NCBI GenBank assembly: GCA_963753115.1
Contig: CAVWBB010000013.1
Location: 186,001-250,000, forward strand
DNA from: Bog-473 sp963753115
GTDB lineage: Bacteria; Actinomycetota; Acidimicrobiia; Acidimicrobiales; RAAP-2
Direction: 5' to 3'
DNA length: 64,000 bases
In this document: positions 51,942 to 60,571 of the stretch, piece after piece
Numbering within the stretch: the first letter of the stretch is position 1
Layout: each line of letters begins with the position of its first letter
Notes under the pieces: model-generated
Database searches by the model: none
The model's input: the letters and a program-made list of their open reading frames with translations, nothing else
What the model was told of the DNA's origin: nothing
Translations under genes and position numbers: made by a program

Positions 51942-53033
51942 TGGGCGACGACGACCCGGGTCCCCGCCGCCAGGCCGCTGCCCAGCACCTGCACCTTGCT
52001 GCCTGCGAAGACCCCGGTTCGAACTCCGACGAGATGGTGCTGTCCAGAACTCGTGACCACTTCGAGCCCGTAGCCGCCGCCGGCGAGGGCCAGCAGGGCC
52101 GCGATCGGGACGGCCAGGACGTGCCGGACGCTCTGCACGGTGAGCGCGACCTGGACCGGTTCGCCATCACCGGTCCCGGTCGCTGCGGGATCAGCCGGGG
52201 TGACCGTGAGCACCGTCGACGCGGCGGGCCCGGAGGAGGAGGACGATGACGAGGACGATGACGAGGACGAGGACGATCCTGCGGCCGGCGGAGGCGGCCC
52301 GACGGCGGTGACCCGGCCGGGCGTGGTGGCGCCCGAGGGGAGTTGGACGGAGACCTGCTGGCCGACCGCGATCGTCGGGTCGTTCGGCGTCAGCGGCACG
52401 GAGACGGACCGCGTGGTGGTCGTCACCCGGTACGGCATGTCGCCCGGCGAGGCGGGCTGACCCGGTGCGATGGTGGCGGCGTCGATGCGCACTGCGGCCG
52501 GTGTGAACACGACGGAGCCGAATGGGATCGTTCCTGTCGCGGGCTCGCCAAGCGCCATCTGCCAGCGCTCGACCGCGGCCACCGCGGCAGGCCCGTAGTG
52601 AGGACCGGCGGCGGTGAACAGGTCGTGCGCGTCGCCGAAGGCGATCAGGGTCGCCTCCAGCTCCTGCACGTCTGGACCGTCGGTCATGCCCGGGAGCGAA
52701 CGGGCGCCATGCCGGCACGCCGCCGCTCAGGAGCACGACGGGCTTGTCATCGACCGTGAAGAGTGCCTGGCCGGGCTGGACCACCGTGCCCGCGGCCAGC
52801 ACGCTCGTATACGTGCCGCCCAGTTGGTTCACCACGGGTGGGCTCGCGGTATAGCCGAGTGTGCCCTCGGCGAGCACGCTCGACGCCAGATCGGTGCGCA
52901 CCACCTCGGCCGTGCCGACGGAGGGTGGCCTGGGAGCCGCCGGGGCCGGCGTGCCGCGCACGGCGATCGTGATGGCAGCGCCGCACAGCGCCGCCGCCGC
53001 CAGTGCGACAGCGCTCTTCGCGGCTGGGTTCAC
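51938..53033 (-). pseudogene. Membrane-fusion (periplasmic adaptor) protein of the exporter, frameshifted
   Basis: A protein of about 364 residues with an N-terminal membrane anchor (AVALAAAALCGAAITIAV), a biotinyl-lipoyl-like segment (AEVVRTDLASSVLAEGTLGY), a peptidoglycan-binding-like piece (YGPAAVAAVERWQMALG) and beta-barrel repeats split by a run of about 15 serines. It would link the ABC pump to the cell wall. The two halves are in different frames; one surplus base near 52686 causes this (PFAPG then MTDGPDVQELEA). GTG 53033 overlaps the upstream stop, and its own stop overlaps the ATPase ATG. Confidence 0.8.
52233..52277 (-). repeat. Low-complexity tract coding poly-serine
   Basis: A simple GAG/GAC/GAT-type triplet repeat on the plus strand, reading as about 15 consecutive Ser on the coding strand of the adaptor gene. 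Such tracts are prone to slippage, although the frameshift of this gene lies elsewhere. Confidence 0.7.
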
Positions 53034-53642
53034 GGCCCCGTCCCGTCGTCGTGCACCCCGGCGGGGAGCAGGTGCCGGCACGCCGCGTCGGCCGTGCGGA
53101 ACTGCGGGGAGTACCGGCCGAAATCACTGGAGATCCCCGGCACATTGCCCGAGGTTGAGCTGGCCCTGGGGCCCCGGATCGAGCATCCCGATGTCGTGGC
53201 TGCGCATGCACGACGCGTACCGGACGAGGGACGGGAGCCACCGCGCCAGCTCGTGGCTCGCACCGGCCTCTTTGGTGGCCAACAGCTTGGCGATGAAGTG
53301 GTTGCAGGCCGCCAGTGCCGGATTGTTCGCTGCGCTCGCCTGCGGCATCACGAAGGAAAGACCGGACTTCCCGTTGTGGATCTCGTTGACGGGGTCGGGC
53401 TCGTGCACGCCGTGCGCCCTCAGGCAATGGGTGTAGTCGACGACGTCCTGGTCGTACGAGCCCCCCGACGATGCCGATACCGAATTCGTGGCGCTCGTGG
53501 TCGTGGTCCCGGAAAGGCTGGCCACGGTGCGCCCGGAAGGGCTCGATGAGCACGCCGCGGCCAGTGCGGCAAGGCCGCCGAGCGACACCAGCACGGCAAG
53601 GACCGACCTCGGCCGGTCTCTGTGTCGCGAACGTCTCTGCAT
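53030..53642 (-). pseudogene. CMRSH-type secreted lipoprotein, frameshifted
   Basis: A lipoprotein of about 203 residues. The signal peptide ends LAALAAAC; the mature part has YTHCLRAHGVHEPDP and YASCMRSHDIGMLDP, a repeated Cys-x(4-5)-H motif found in a group of actinobacterial exported proteins often encoded beside MacB-type exporters. The C-terminal third (PGISSDFGRYSPQFRTADAA) is in a second frame; one extra G near 53150 breaks the gene. ATG 53642 is preceded by GGAGGT. It leads the four-gene exporter operon, and its stop overlaps the adaptor GTG. Confidence 0.75.
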
Positions 53643-53825
53643 TGCCGACCTCCGTGGGTGGGATGGGGACACCGCCGGAGCGAGGTGTACGCCTTGGGAC
53701 ATCACAGTGCGGTCACGCCTCTTGGCGAAGGCGCGCCCGATTCGGCGCGTCTGGCCCAGTTCACGGCGGCTCTCCATGGCCGCGCTGTGACCTCAGTGTG
53801 ATGGGGCTTGGGGCAGGATGGTCCG
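53643..53825. promoter_or_regulatory. Divergent region between exporter operon and response regulator
   Basis: This 183-base gap should hold promoters in both directions. Before the regulator, CAGGAT (53814-53819) ends 6 bases upstream of the GTG, suggesting a leaderless transcript. Two TGTGA-like words (in CTGTGACCTCAGTGTGATG, 53785-53803) form a short direct repeat that could be a regulator site. This is weak evidence. Confidence 0.35.
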
Positions 53826-54480
53826 GTGAGGGTGCTCGTCGTGGAGGACCAAGTCGAGCTGGCCGACGACATCGGCGAGGGGCTGCGCGATCGCGGGTTC
53901 GGGGCGGATGTCGCGTACGACGGGGCCGCCGGCATGGAGAAGGCACTGCTCTACGACTACGACGTGGTCGTTCTCGATCGCGATCTGCCCCATGTGCACG
54001 GTGATGCTGTGTGCGCCGCGTTGGTGGCCTCACACCGAAGTGCGCGGATTCTGATGCTGACGGCTGCGACCTTGGTCGACGACCGTGTGCACGGGCTCAA
54101 TCTCGGCGCAGACGACTACTTGACGAAACCCTTCGCCTTCGAGGAGCTGGTGGCTCGGGTCCATGCCCTGGCCCGCCGGACTCCCTCTGCGCCAGCCGGT
54201 CGTACGACGCGGCGACCTCGTCGTCGATCGTGCCCGGCGTAGCGTGAGCCGTGCCGGTCGCCCGATCTCGCTGACCCGGAAGGAGTTCGGGGTCCTCGAA
54301 GAGCTCCTGGCTGCGGACGGCGGCGTGGTCAGCGCCGAGGATTTGCTCGAGCGGGTGTGGGACGAGCATGCGGATCCCTTCAGTCGGACCGTCACGGTCA
54401 CCATCGGGCGGTTACGCGCCAAGCTCGGCGAGCCTGAGTTGATCGAGACGGTCATCGGCGCGGGCTATCGCCTCCGATGA
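53826..54480 (+). pseudogene. OmpR-family response regulator, frameshifted between domains
   Basis: The receiver domain (about 1-115) is complete: VRVLVVEDQVELADDI, phosphoacceptor D51 in VVVLDRDLP, and KPF near 103. The winged-helix DNA-binding domain (ISLTRKEFGVLEELLA, VTIGRLRAKLGEP, VIGAGYRLR) is in the next frame from about 54180. One extra base in the linker would produce a receiver-only protein ending at 54242. The true stop overlaps the kinase ATG (ATGA). It probably controlled the divergent exporter operon. Confidence 0.85.
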
Positions 54481-55748
54481 GCGAGCCGCCAGCGCGGGCC
54501 GAGGACACCCCGAGCGCACGCCACCGGCTGCGACCGCCTCGAGGGATCCGGCTCCGGCTCACGCTGCTCTACAGCTCTCTCTTCTTGGCCGGGGGAGCCG
54601 TTCTGCTCGGCATCACCTTCGGGCTCGTGTCGAACAGCCTCAACTCGGGCGCCGCGAGCGCGCCGCAGAGCAGCCCGAACAGGGCTCTCATCCAACAGTG
54701 CAAGGAGAAGGTGACGCACCTGAATGCAACGGCCAACGCGGGCGGGAAGTCGACAAAGGAAAGCGAGTCCCTGGCATGCCAGAAGGCCTTCGTTGCCGGT
54801 GCCGAAGCTGAGCGCGCCGCGCAACGCGCGCACACCATGCGCGAGCTCGAGGAATGGTCGCTCATCGGGCTGTTTGCGCTCACCCTCGCCTCGGCCGGCC
54901 TGGGTTGGGGGGTGTCGGGGCGCGCGCTGCGGCCGGTGCGCGACATCACGGAGGCGGCCCGGAGGGCGTCGGAGCGCCACCTCGGCGAGCGCATCAATCT
55001 CCATGGTCCCGACGACGAGCTCAAGGAGCTGGCCGACACATTCGACGACATGCTCGAGCGGCTCGACGTCGCCTTCGCGGCCCAGCGCCAGTTCGTCGCC
55101 AACGCGTCGCACGAATTGCGGACTCCACTCACCTCCATGCGAACCGCCATTGATGTGGCGCTGGCGAAACCGAATCGGACGACCGAGCAACTCGAGGCGA
55201 CGGCGGAGAAGGTACGGCGGTCCATCGATCGGGCCGAGCACACCGTCGATGCCCTGCTCACGCTTGCCGTGAGCAATCAGGGCACCACCGATATGGAGCC
55301 GCTCGACCTCGCCACCGAGGTCGAGGACGCACTTGACGGGCTGGCCGCGCAGTCGCAGACCTCGGGTCTCAGGGTGGACACCGAGCTGTCCCCGGCCGAG
55401 GTGTCGGGCAGCCCGGTGCTGCTCCAACGCCTGGTGGCCAATCTCGTGGAGAATGCCGTCGTCCACAATGTCCCTGCCGGCTGGGTCCGAGTACGGGCCG
55501 GCACCTCCGGCGGCAGCGCCTACCTCGAGGTGGCCAACAGCGGGCCCGTGGTGTGTGAGGACGACCTGCCGCACCTCTTCGAGCCCTTCCACCGGGCAGA
55601 CGCCCGGGTGGGCTCCACCGGTGTCGGCCTGGGTCTGTCCATCGTCCAATCGGTGGGTGAGGCGCACGGTGCCCGGATCCAGGCACTGGCATCGGCCGGC
55701 GGGGGCCTTGTCGTCACCGTGACGATGCCGGCCCGTTCGCTGGCCTGA
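54477..55748 (+). CDS. Sensor histidine kinase
   Basis: A 423-residue membrane kinase, the only undamaged gene of this block. Two helices (about 22-48 and 123-146) flank an extracytoplasmic sensor of about 75 residues. HAMP follows, then the H-box FVANASHELRTPL with H212, N-box LVANLVENAVVHN and G-box GVGLGLSIVQS. It should phosphorylate the adjacent regulator; a signal linked to envelope stress or an antimicrobial compound is a guess from exporter context. Confidence 0.92.
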   Translation: MSEPPARAEDTPSARHRLRPPRGIRLRLTLLYSSLFLAGGAVLLGITFGLVSNSLNSGAASAPQSSPNRALIQQCKEKVTHLNATANAGGKSTKESESLACQKAFVAGAEAERAAQRAHTMRELEEWSLIGLFALTLASAGLGWGVSGRALRPVRDITEAARRASERHLGERINLHGPDDELKELADTFDDMLERLDVAFAAQRQFVANASHELRTPLTSMRTAIDVALAKPNRTTEQLEATAEKVRRSIDRAEHTVDALLTLAVSNQGTTDMEPLDLATEVEDALDGLAAQSQTSGLRVDTELSPAEVSGSPVLLQRLVANLVENAVVHNVPAGWVRVRAGTSGGSAYLEVANSGPVVCEDDLPHLFEPFHRADARVGSTGVGLGLSIVQSVGEAHGARIQALASAGGGLVVTVTMPARSLA

Positions 55749-55834
55749 GCTGGGCGGCCGGCCCCGCGTGGCCCGCCGGGACGGTCCCCGGGGACAGCGG
55801 GCGGTGGCCTGCCCGAACCAGTCGGCGCCGCGGC

Positions 55835-55863
55835 TTGCCCCTCCCTGCCAGGGGCCCTATCCT
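55835..55863 (+). promoter_or_regulatory. Promoter of the rplM-rpsI operon
   Basis: -35 TTGCCC (55835-55840) and -10 TATCCT (55858-55863) are 17 bases apart, about 100 bases before rplM. The rest of the 215-base gap from 55749 shows nothing else clear; an autoregulatory leader here is possible but no strong structure was seen. Confidence 0.5.
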
Positions 55864-55963
55864 GGTACGTCGGCTCTCGGGACCCCCGGGACCGTTGAGC
55901 CAGCCCCGGGACCCAGGTCCGGAGGCAGTCTCGCCCACCACGCGGAAGCGAAAGATCGGTCTT

Positions 55964-56413
55964 GTGCGCACATTTTCACCGAAGGTCACCGAGATCCAGC
56001 GCAGCTGGTTCGTCGTCGACGCCGACGGCCTCGTCCTCGGGCGCCTGGCCTCGTCGGTGGCGGCCGTCCTGCGCGGCAAGCACCGTCCCTACTTCGCCCC
56101 GCACGTCGACACCGGCGACCACGTGATCGTGATCAACGCCGACAAGGTCGTCCTCACTTCGAACAAGGCCGACGCCAAGATGGCCTACCGGCACAGTGGC
56201 TACCCCGGTGGCCTCCGCTCCACCAGCTACGCCGAGCTGCTCGAGGAGAAGCCGGCCGAGCTCATCCGGCGCTCGGTGCGCGGCATGCTGCCGAAGAACA
56301 CGCTGGGCCGCCAGATGCTCGGCAAGCTGCAGGTCTATGCCGGCCCCGACCACCCGCACTCGGCGCAGAAGCCCGAGCCACTCGAACTCCCACAGGCCCG
56401 CCGCGCCGGCTGA
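55964..56413 (+). CDS. rplM: 50S ribosomal protein L13
   Basis: A 149-residue L13. GTG 55964 gives VRTFSPKVTEIQRSWFVVDA, the normal start; the longer open frame upstream has no family match. GKHRPYFAPHVDTGDHVIVI and LGRQMLGKLQVYAGPDHPH are conserved. A 32-base gap with AGGAAGGA leads to rpsI. Confidence 0.97.
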   Translation: MRTFSPKVTEIQRSWFVVDADGLVLGRLASSVAAVLRGKHRPYFAPHVDTGDHVIVINADKVVLTSNKADAKMAYRHSGYPGGLRSTSYAELLEEKPAELIRRSVRGMLPKNTLGRQMLGKLQVYAGPDHPHSAQKPEPLELPQARRAG

Positions 56414-56445
56414 GCCGGCGCACCAGGAAGGACACCACCCTCGCA

Positions 56446-56838
56446 ATGCCTGCACCACTGAGTCAGACCACCGGACGCCGCAAGCAAGCAGTGGCGCGCG
56501 TCCGCTTCCGCCCCGGCCAGGGCGCCATCACGGTCAACAAGCTCCCCATTGAGCGCTACTTCACCTCCGCCACCCACCGCATGCTGGTGACGGAGCCGCT
56601 GCGGCTCACCAATACGAGCGAGTCCTACGACATCGACGCCACCATCGACGGCGGCGGGATCTCGGGCCAGGCCGGCGCCATGCGCCTCGGCATCGCTCGC
56701 AGCCTGATCGAAATGGATCCCGAACTGCGCGGGGCGCTCAAGCGCTCCGGCCTCCTCACCCGCGACGCCCGCGAGAAGGAATCCAAGAAGTACGGTCTCA
56801 AGAAGGCCCGCAAGGCGCCGCAGTACTCCAAGCGGTAG
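56446..56838 (+). CDS. rpsI: 30S ribosomal protein S9
   Basis: A 130-residue S9 whose C-terminus (KKARKAPQYSKR) contacts P-site tRNA. TTGRRKQAVARVRFRPGQG and GGGISGQAGAMRLGIARSL are conserved. ATG 56446 follows AGGAAGGA at some distance. Confidence 0.98.
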   Translation: MPAPLSQTTGRRKQAVARVRFRPGQGAITVNKLPIERYFTSATHRMLVTEPLRLTNTSESYDIDATIDGGGISGQAGAMRLGIARSLIEMDPELRGALKRSGLLTRDAREKESKKYGLKKARKAPQYSKR

Positions 56839-56852
56839 CAAGCAGGACTGCA

Positions 56853-58223
56853 ATGGCGCCGACCCGCTTCGGCACCGACGGTGTGCGCGGGGTTGCGAAC
56901 GAGGAGTTGACACCCGAGCTGGCACTTGCTCTCGGGCGTGCCGCTGCCCGTGTGCTGCCCGCCCCGGCGTTCGTCGTCGGCCGCGACACACGCCGCTCGG
57001 GCCCACTCCTGCAAGCCGCCTTCTCGGCCGGCCTGGCCGGCGAGGGCGCGGACGTCGTCGACCTCGGTGTGCTGCCCACCCCCGGCGTGGCGGCCGTGGC
57101 CGAGGCGCGGCACGTGCCCGGCGCCGTGATCTCGGCCTCCCACAACCCTTTCGGCGACAACGGGATCAAGCTCTTCAGCCTCCACGGGACAAAGCTGCCC
57201 ACGGAGGTCGAGAGTGAGATCGAGCACGAGCTCGACTCCATCCTGGCCGACCCCGACGGTCCGCCCCGCCGCCCGACCGGCCACGGGGTTGGGCGCATCA
57301 GCGCCGAGCCCGAGGCCGTGGAGCTCTACGAGGCGCACCTGGTGCAGACCCTCGAGGGCCGTCGGCTCGACGGGCTGCGCATCGTCGTCGACTGCGCCAA
57401 CGGGGCCGCCAGCGCCATCGCGCCACGGGTGTTGGCCGACCTCGGAGCGCAGATCACTGCGCTGCACAACACGCCGGACGGGGCGAACATCAATGACAAG
57501 TGCGGCTCGACGGACCCGGGCGAGTTGGCGCGGACGGTCGTGGCGCACGGGGCCGACCTCGGCCTGGCCTTCGACGGCGATGCCGATCGGGTCATCGCGG
57601 TCGACCACGACGGGACCATCGTCGACGGCGACGTGCTGCTGGCGCTCTTCACCCTCGACCTGGCCGAGCGGGGCGAGCTGGCCCGCAACACCGTGGCCGT
57701 GACCGTCATGACCAACCTCGGCTTCCGCCTGGCCATGGAGGCCCGCGGCATCGGAGTGCGCGAGACCGACGTGGGGGACCGCCACGTCCTGGCCGCGCTC
57801 GACGCCGACGGGTTGAGCCTGGGCGGCGAGCAGTCCGGGCACATCATCTTCCGGTCGCGCTCGACCACCGGGGACGGCATCCTGACCGGGATCGCGCTCG
57901 CCGACCTGGTGCTGCGCGCCGGCCGGTCGTTGGCCGAGCTCTCGGCGGGGCTGGTGGAGCGGGTGCCGCAACGCCTGGTCAACGTGCCCATCCCCCAACC
58001 CGAGCGCCTGGCCGACAGCGCCGAGGTGTGGGAGGCCGTGGTCAAGGCGGAGGCCGAGCTCGGGCACGAGGGCCGGGTCCTCCTGCGCCCGAGTGGCACC
58101 GAGCCGCTGGTGCGCGTGATGGTCGAGGCGCGGGTGGAGGCCCAGGCCAACGCAGTCGCGGCTCAGCTCGCCGGTGTCGTCAAGGCCGCTCTGGGGCAGA
58201 TCGAGCCGCAGGCACCCAGGTAG
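56853..58223 (+). CDS. glmM: Phosphoglucosamine mutase
   Basis: A 456-residue enzyme that converts glucosamine-6-phosphate to glucosamine-1-phosphate for UDP-GlcNAc and peptidoglycan. The start FGTDGVRG, phosphoserine loop ISASHNPFGDNGIK (S96), Mg2+ loop DGDADR, sugar loop GGEQSGH and phosphate loop RPSGTEP are all intact. It is followed by glmS, so the two enzymes that make GlcN-1-P from Fru-6-P are adjacent. Confidence 0.97.
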   Translation: MAPTRFGTDGVRGVANEELTPELALALGRAAARVLPAPAFVVGRDTRRSGPLLQAAFSAGLAGEGADVVDLGVLPTPGVAAVAEARHVPGAVISASHNPFGDNGIKLFSLHGTKLPTEVESEIEHELDSILADPDGPPRRPTGHGVGRISAEPEAVELYEAHLVQTLEGRRLDGLRIVVDCANGAASAIAPRVLADLGAQITALHNTPDGANINDKCGSTDPGELARTVVAHGADLGLAFDGDADRVIAVDHDGTIVDGDVLLALFTLDLAERGELARNTVAVTVMTNLGFRLAMEARGIGVRETDVGDRHVLAALDADGLSLGGEQSGHIIFRSRSTTGDGILTGIALADLVLRAGRSLAELSAGLVERVPQRLVNVPIPQPERLADSAEVWEAVVKAEAELGHEGRVLLRPSGTEPLVRVMVEARVEAQANAVAAQLAGVVKAALGQIEPQAPR

Positions 58224-58230
58224 GCCCAGG

Positions 58231-58236
58231 TAGCCT
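58231..58236 (+). promoter_or_regulatory. Leaderless-type -10 element of glmS
   Basis: TAGCCT ends 8 bases before the glmS ATG, with no Shine-Dalgarno sequence between. The gap from glmM is only 21 bases, so there is no room for a glmS ribozyme. Confidence 0.4.
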
Positions 58237-58244
58237 GGGTCCTT

Positions 58245-60140
58245 ATGTGCGGCATCATCGGCGTCACGGGCGAGTCCGACGCCATCCCTCTGCTGCTCGG
58301 TGCCCTGCACCAGCTCGAGTACCGCGGGTACGACTCCGCCGGCGTGGCCATGGTGGTCGAAGCCGGCGCGGACGGCGCCGGCGCCGCTGCAGGCCCGAGC
58401 ACCGGCGGAAACGGGGCCTCCATCTGGCGGGCCCGGGCGGCCGGCGGCACGAATTCCGTGGCAAAGCTCCAAGACCTGGCGGCCGACGCCCCGACGGGGC
58501 ATGCGGCGGCGATCGGTCACACCCGCTGGGCCACCCACGGCGGCCCCACCGCCGAGAACGCTCACCCGCACACGGACTGCACAGGGCGGCTTGCCCTGAT
58601 TCACAACGGCATCATCGAGAACCACGCCGAGCTGCGGGCCGAGCTCGTGGCCGCTGGGCACACGCTCACCTCGGCCACCGACACCGAAGTGATGGCCCAC
58701 CTCATTGAGCAGGAGATGGCCGGCGGGGCCTCGCTGGCCGAGGCCACCCGCACCATGCTGCGCCGGCTGCGAGGCGCCTACTCCATCGCCGTGATCTCAG
58801 CGGACGAGCCCGACACCATCGTGGCCGCCCGCTGTAAGACCCCGCTCGTCCTCGGCCTGCAGGACGGCGTGGCGTATCTCGCCTCGGACATCCCCGCCCT
58901 GATCGGGCACACCCGCGAGGTCTACGCGCTGGCGGACGACGAGCTGGCCGTCCTCACGCCCGGGGCGTTGATGGTCAGCACGCTCGACAGCACGGCCGTC
59001 GAACCCGAGCGGCTGACGATCAGCTGGGATATCGAGGCGGCCCAGAAGGGCGGCTTCGAGGACTACATGTCCAAGGAGATCAACGAGCAGCCGCAAGCGG
59101 TGGCGGACACGCTGCTCGACCGACGTGGCCCGGATGGCGGGCTGATCCTCGACGAGATGCGGCTGAGCGCCGACGACCTGCGCGACATCGACAAGGTGTT
59201 CATCGTCGCCTGCGGCTCGAGCTATCACGCCGCCCTCGTCGCCAAGTACGCGATTGAGCACTGGGTCAAGCTGCCGACCGAGGTCGACATCGCCAGCGAG
59301 TTCCGCTACCGCGACCCGGTGCTCAACGAGCGGACGCTGTGCGTCGGGGTGTCGCAGTCCGGCGAGACCCTCGACACATCCGAGGCCATGCGTGAGGCGG
59401 CGCGCCTCGGAGCCAAGGTGCTCGTCGTCTCCAACGTCGTCGACTCCTCCATGGCCCGGGCAGCCGACGGGGTCCTCTACACGCGGGCCGGACCCGAGAT
59501 CGGCGTGGCTTCCACCAAGTGCCATCTGGCCCAGATTGTGGCGCTCGAGGTGCTGGGGCTGTACCTGGCCCAGATCCTCGGCACCCGGCCGGCGTCGGAG
59601 ATCAACGAGATCCTCAACGCCATGGAGGTGCTGCCCGGCCTGGTCTCCGAGGCATTGGCGCGTGCCGGTGATGTCGATGAGGTGGCGGCCAAGCTGACCG
59701 ACGCCCGCGACTTCTTCTTCCTGGGGCGCCATGTCGGGTTCCCCGTCGCCCTGGAAGGCGCGCTCAAGCTGAAGGAGCTGGCCTACCTGCGCGCCGAGGG
59801 TTACCCGGCGGGCGAGCTCAAGCACGGGCCGATCGCGCTGATTGAGCCGGGGACCGTGGTCGTCGGCATCGCCACGCGCAATCCGCTGTGGGAGAAGATG
59901 TTGTCCAACATCGCCGAAGTGCGCAGCCGCGGCGCCACGGTGGTGCTGCTGGCCGACGACGGCGACGAGGAGTCGGCCGCCGCCGCGGACCACGTGCTGT
60001 GGGTCCCGCCGACCTCCCCCCTGCTCTCGCCCGTGGTCGGCGTGGTGCCGCTGCAGCAGCTGGCCTACCGGCTGGCCCGCCTGCACGGGCACGACCCCGA
60101 CCGCCCCCGCAACCTGGCCAAGACGGTGACCGTCGAGTGA
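58245..60140 (+). CDS. glmS: Glutamine--fructose-6-phosphate aminotransferase (isomerizing)
   Basis: A 631-residue enzyme that makes glucosamine-6-phosphate. The N-terminal glutaminase begins with catalytic Cys (MCGIIGVTG), followed by GHTRWATHGGPTAENAHPH. Two SIS domains follow, with CGSSYHAALVAKY, SQSGETLDTSEAM and LKELAYLRAEGYPAGELKHG; it ends with the usual LAKTVTVE. An insertion of about 25 small residues (Ala/Gly-rich) lies near residues 40-65 in the glutaminase domain. The stop overlaps acpS (GTGA). Confidence 0.97.
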   Translation: MCGIIGVTGESDAIPLLLGALHQLEYRGYDSAGVAMVVEAGADGAGAAAGPSTGGNGASIWRARAAGGTNSVAKLQDLAADAPTGHAAAIGHTRWATHGGPTAENAHPHTDCTGRLALIHNGIIENHAELRAELVAAGHTLTSATDTEVMAHLIEQEMAGGASLAEATRTMLRRLRGAYSIAVISADEPDTIVAARCKTPLVLGLQDGVAYLASDIPALIGHTREVYALADDELAVLTPGALMVSTLDSTAVEPERLTISWDIEAAQKGGFEDYMSKEINEQPQAVADTLLDRRGPDGGLILDEMRLSADDLRDIDKVFIVACGSSYHAALVAKYAIEHWVKLPTEVDIASEFRYRDPVLNERTLCVGVSQSGETLDTSEAMREAARLGAKVLVVSNVVDSSMARAADGVLYTRAGPEIGVASTKCHLAQIVALEVLGLYLAQILGTRPASEINEILNAMEVLPGLVSEALARAGDVDEVAAKLTDARDFFFLGRHVGFPVALEGALKLKELAYLRAEGYPAGELKHGPIALIEPGTVVVGIATRNPLWEKMLSNIAEVRSRGATVVLLADDGDEESAAAADHVLWVPPTSPLLSPVVGVVPLQQLAYRLARLHGHDPDRPRNLAKTVTVE

Positions 60141-60571
60141 ATCGGGTGGTCGCCGGCGCAGCCGGGGCCATCGTCGGCGTCGGGGTCGATGCGGTCGATG
60201 TGGCGAGGTTCCGGCGCGTGCTCGAGCGCCGCCCGAGCTTCGCGGCGCGTTGCTTCACGGAGTCCGAGCGATCCGACGTCAGTGGGTCGGCCGACGTGGC
60301 CCAGAGCCTGGCGGCGCGCTTCGCGGCCAAGGAGGCGGTCATGAAGGCGCTCGGCACGGGAATCGGGGGCTTCCCGCTGACCGATGTCGAGGTCTGCCGG
60401 ACGACCGGGAAGGGCGCCACCCGCAACGCACCCTCACTCAGGCTGCACGGCTCGGCTGCCGAGCTCGCCGGGGCCCGGGGGGCGGGCACCTTCCACCTGT
60501 CGCTGACGCACACCGACGGCGTGGCGATCGCTTTCGTCGTCGCGGAGCAGGCACCATGCGCGCCGTCCTGA
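60137..60571 (+). CDS. acpS: Holo-[acyl-carrier-protein] synthase
   Basis: A 144-residue phosphopantetheinyl transferase that activates acyl carrier protein. It has IVGVGVDAVDVARF, with its metal-binding Asp, and RFAAKEAVMKALG, with the catalytic region. The C-terminus HLSLTHTDGVAIAFVV is typical. It overlaps glmS by 4 bases and the next gene by 16. Confidence 0.94.
   Translation: MNRVVAGAAGAIVGVGVDAVDVARFRRVLERRPSFAARCFTESERSDVSGSADVAQSLAARFAAKEAVMKALGTGIGGFPLTDVEVCRTTGKGATRNAPSLRLHGSAAELAGARGAGTFHLSLTHTDGVAIAFVVAEQAPCAPS

Noticed and set aside
52233..52277. Triplet repeat as a possible microsatellite or CRISPR-like array
   Set aside because: It is a short in-frame serine-coding tract without unique spacers.
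58224..58244. glmS ribozyme upstream of glmS
   Set aside because: The glmM-glmS gap is only 21 bases and contains a -10-like hexamer; there is no space for the ribozyme fold.
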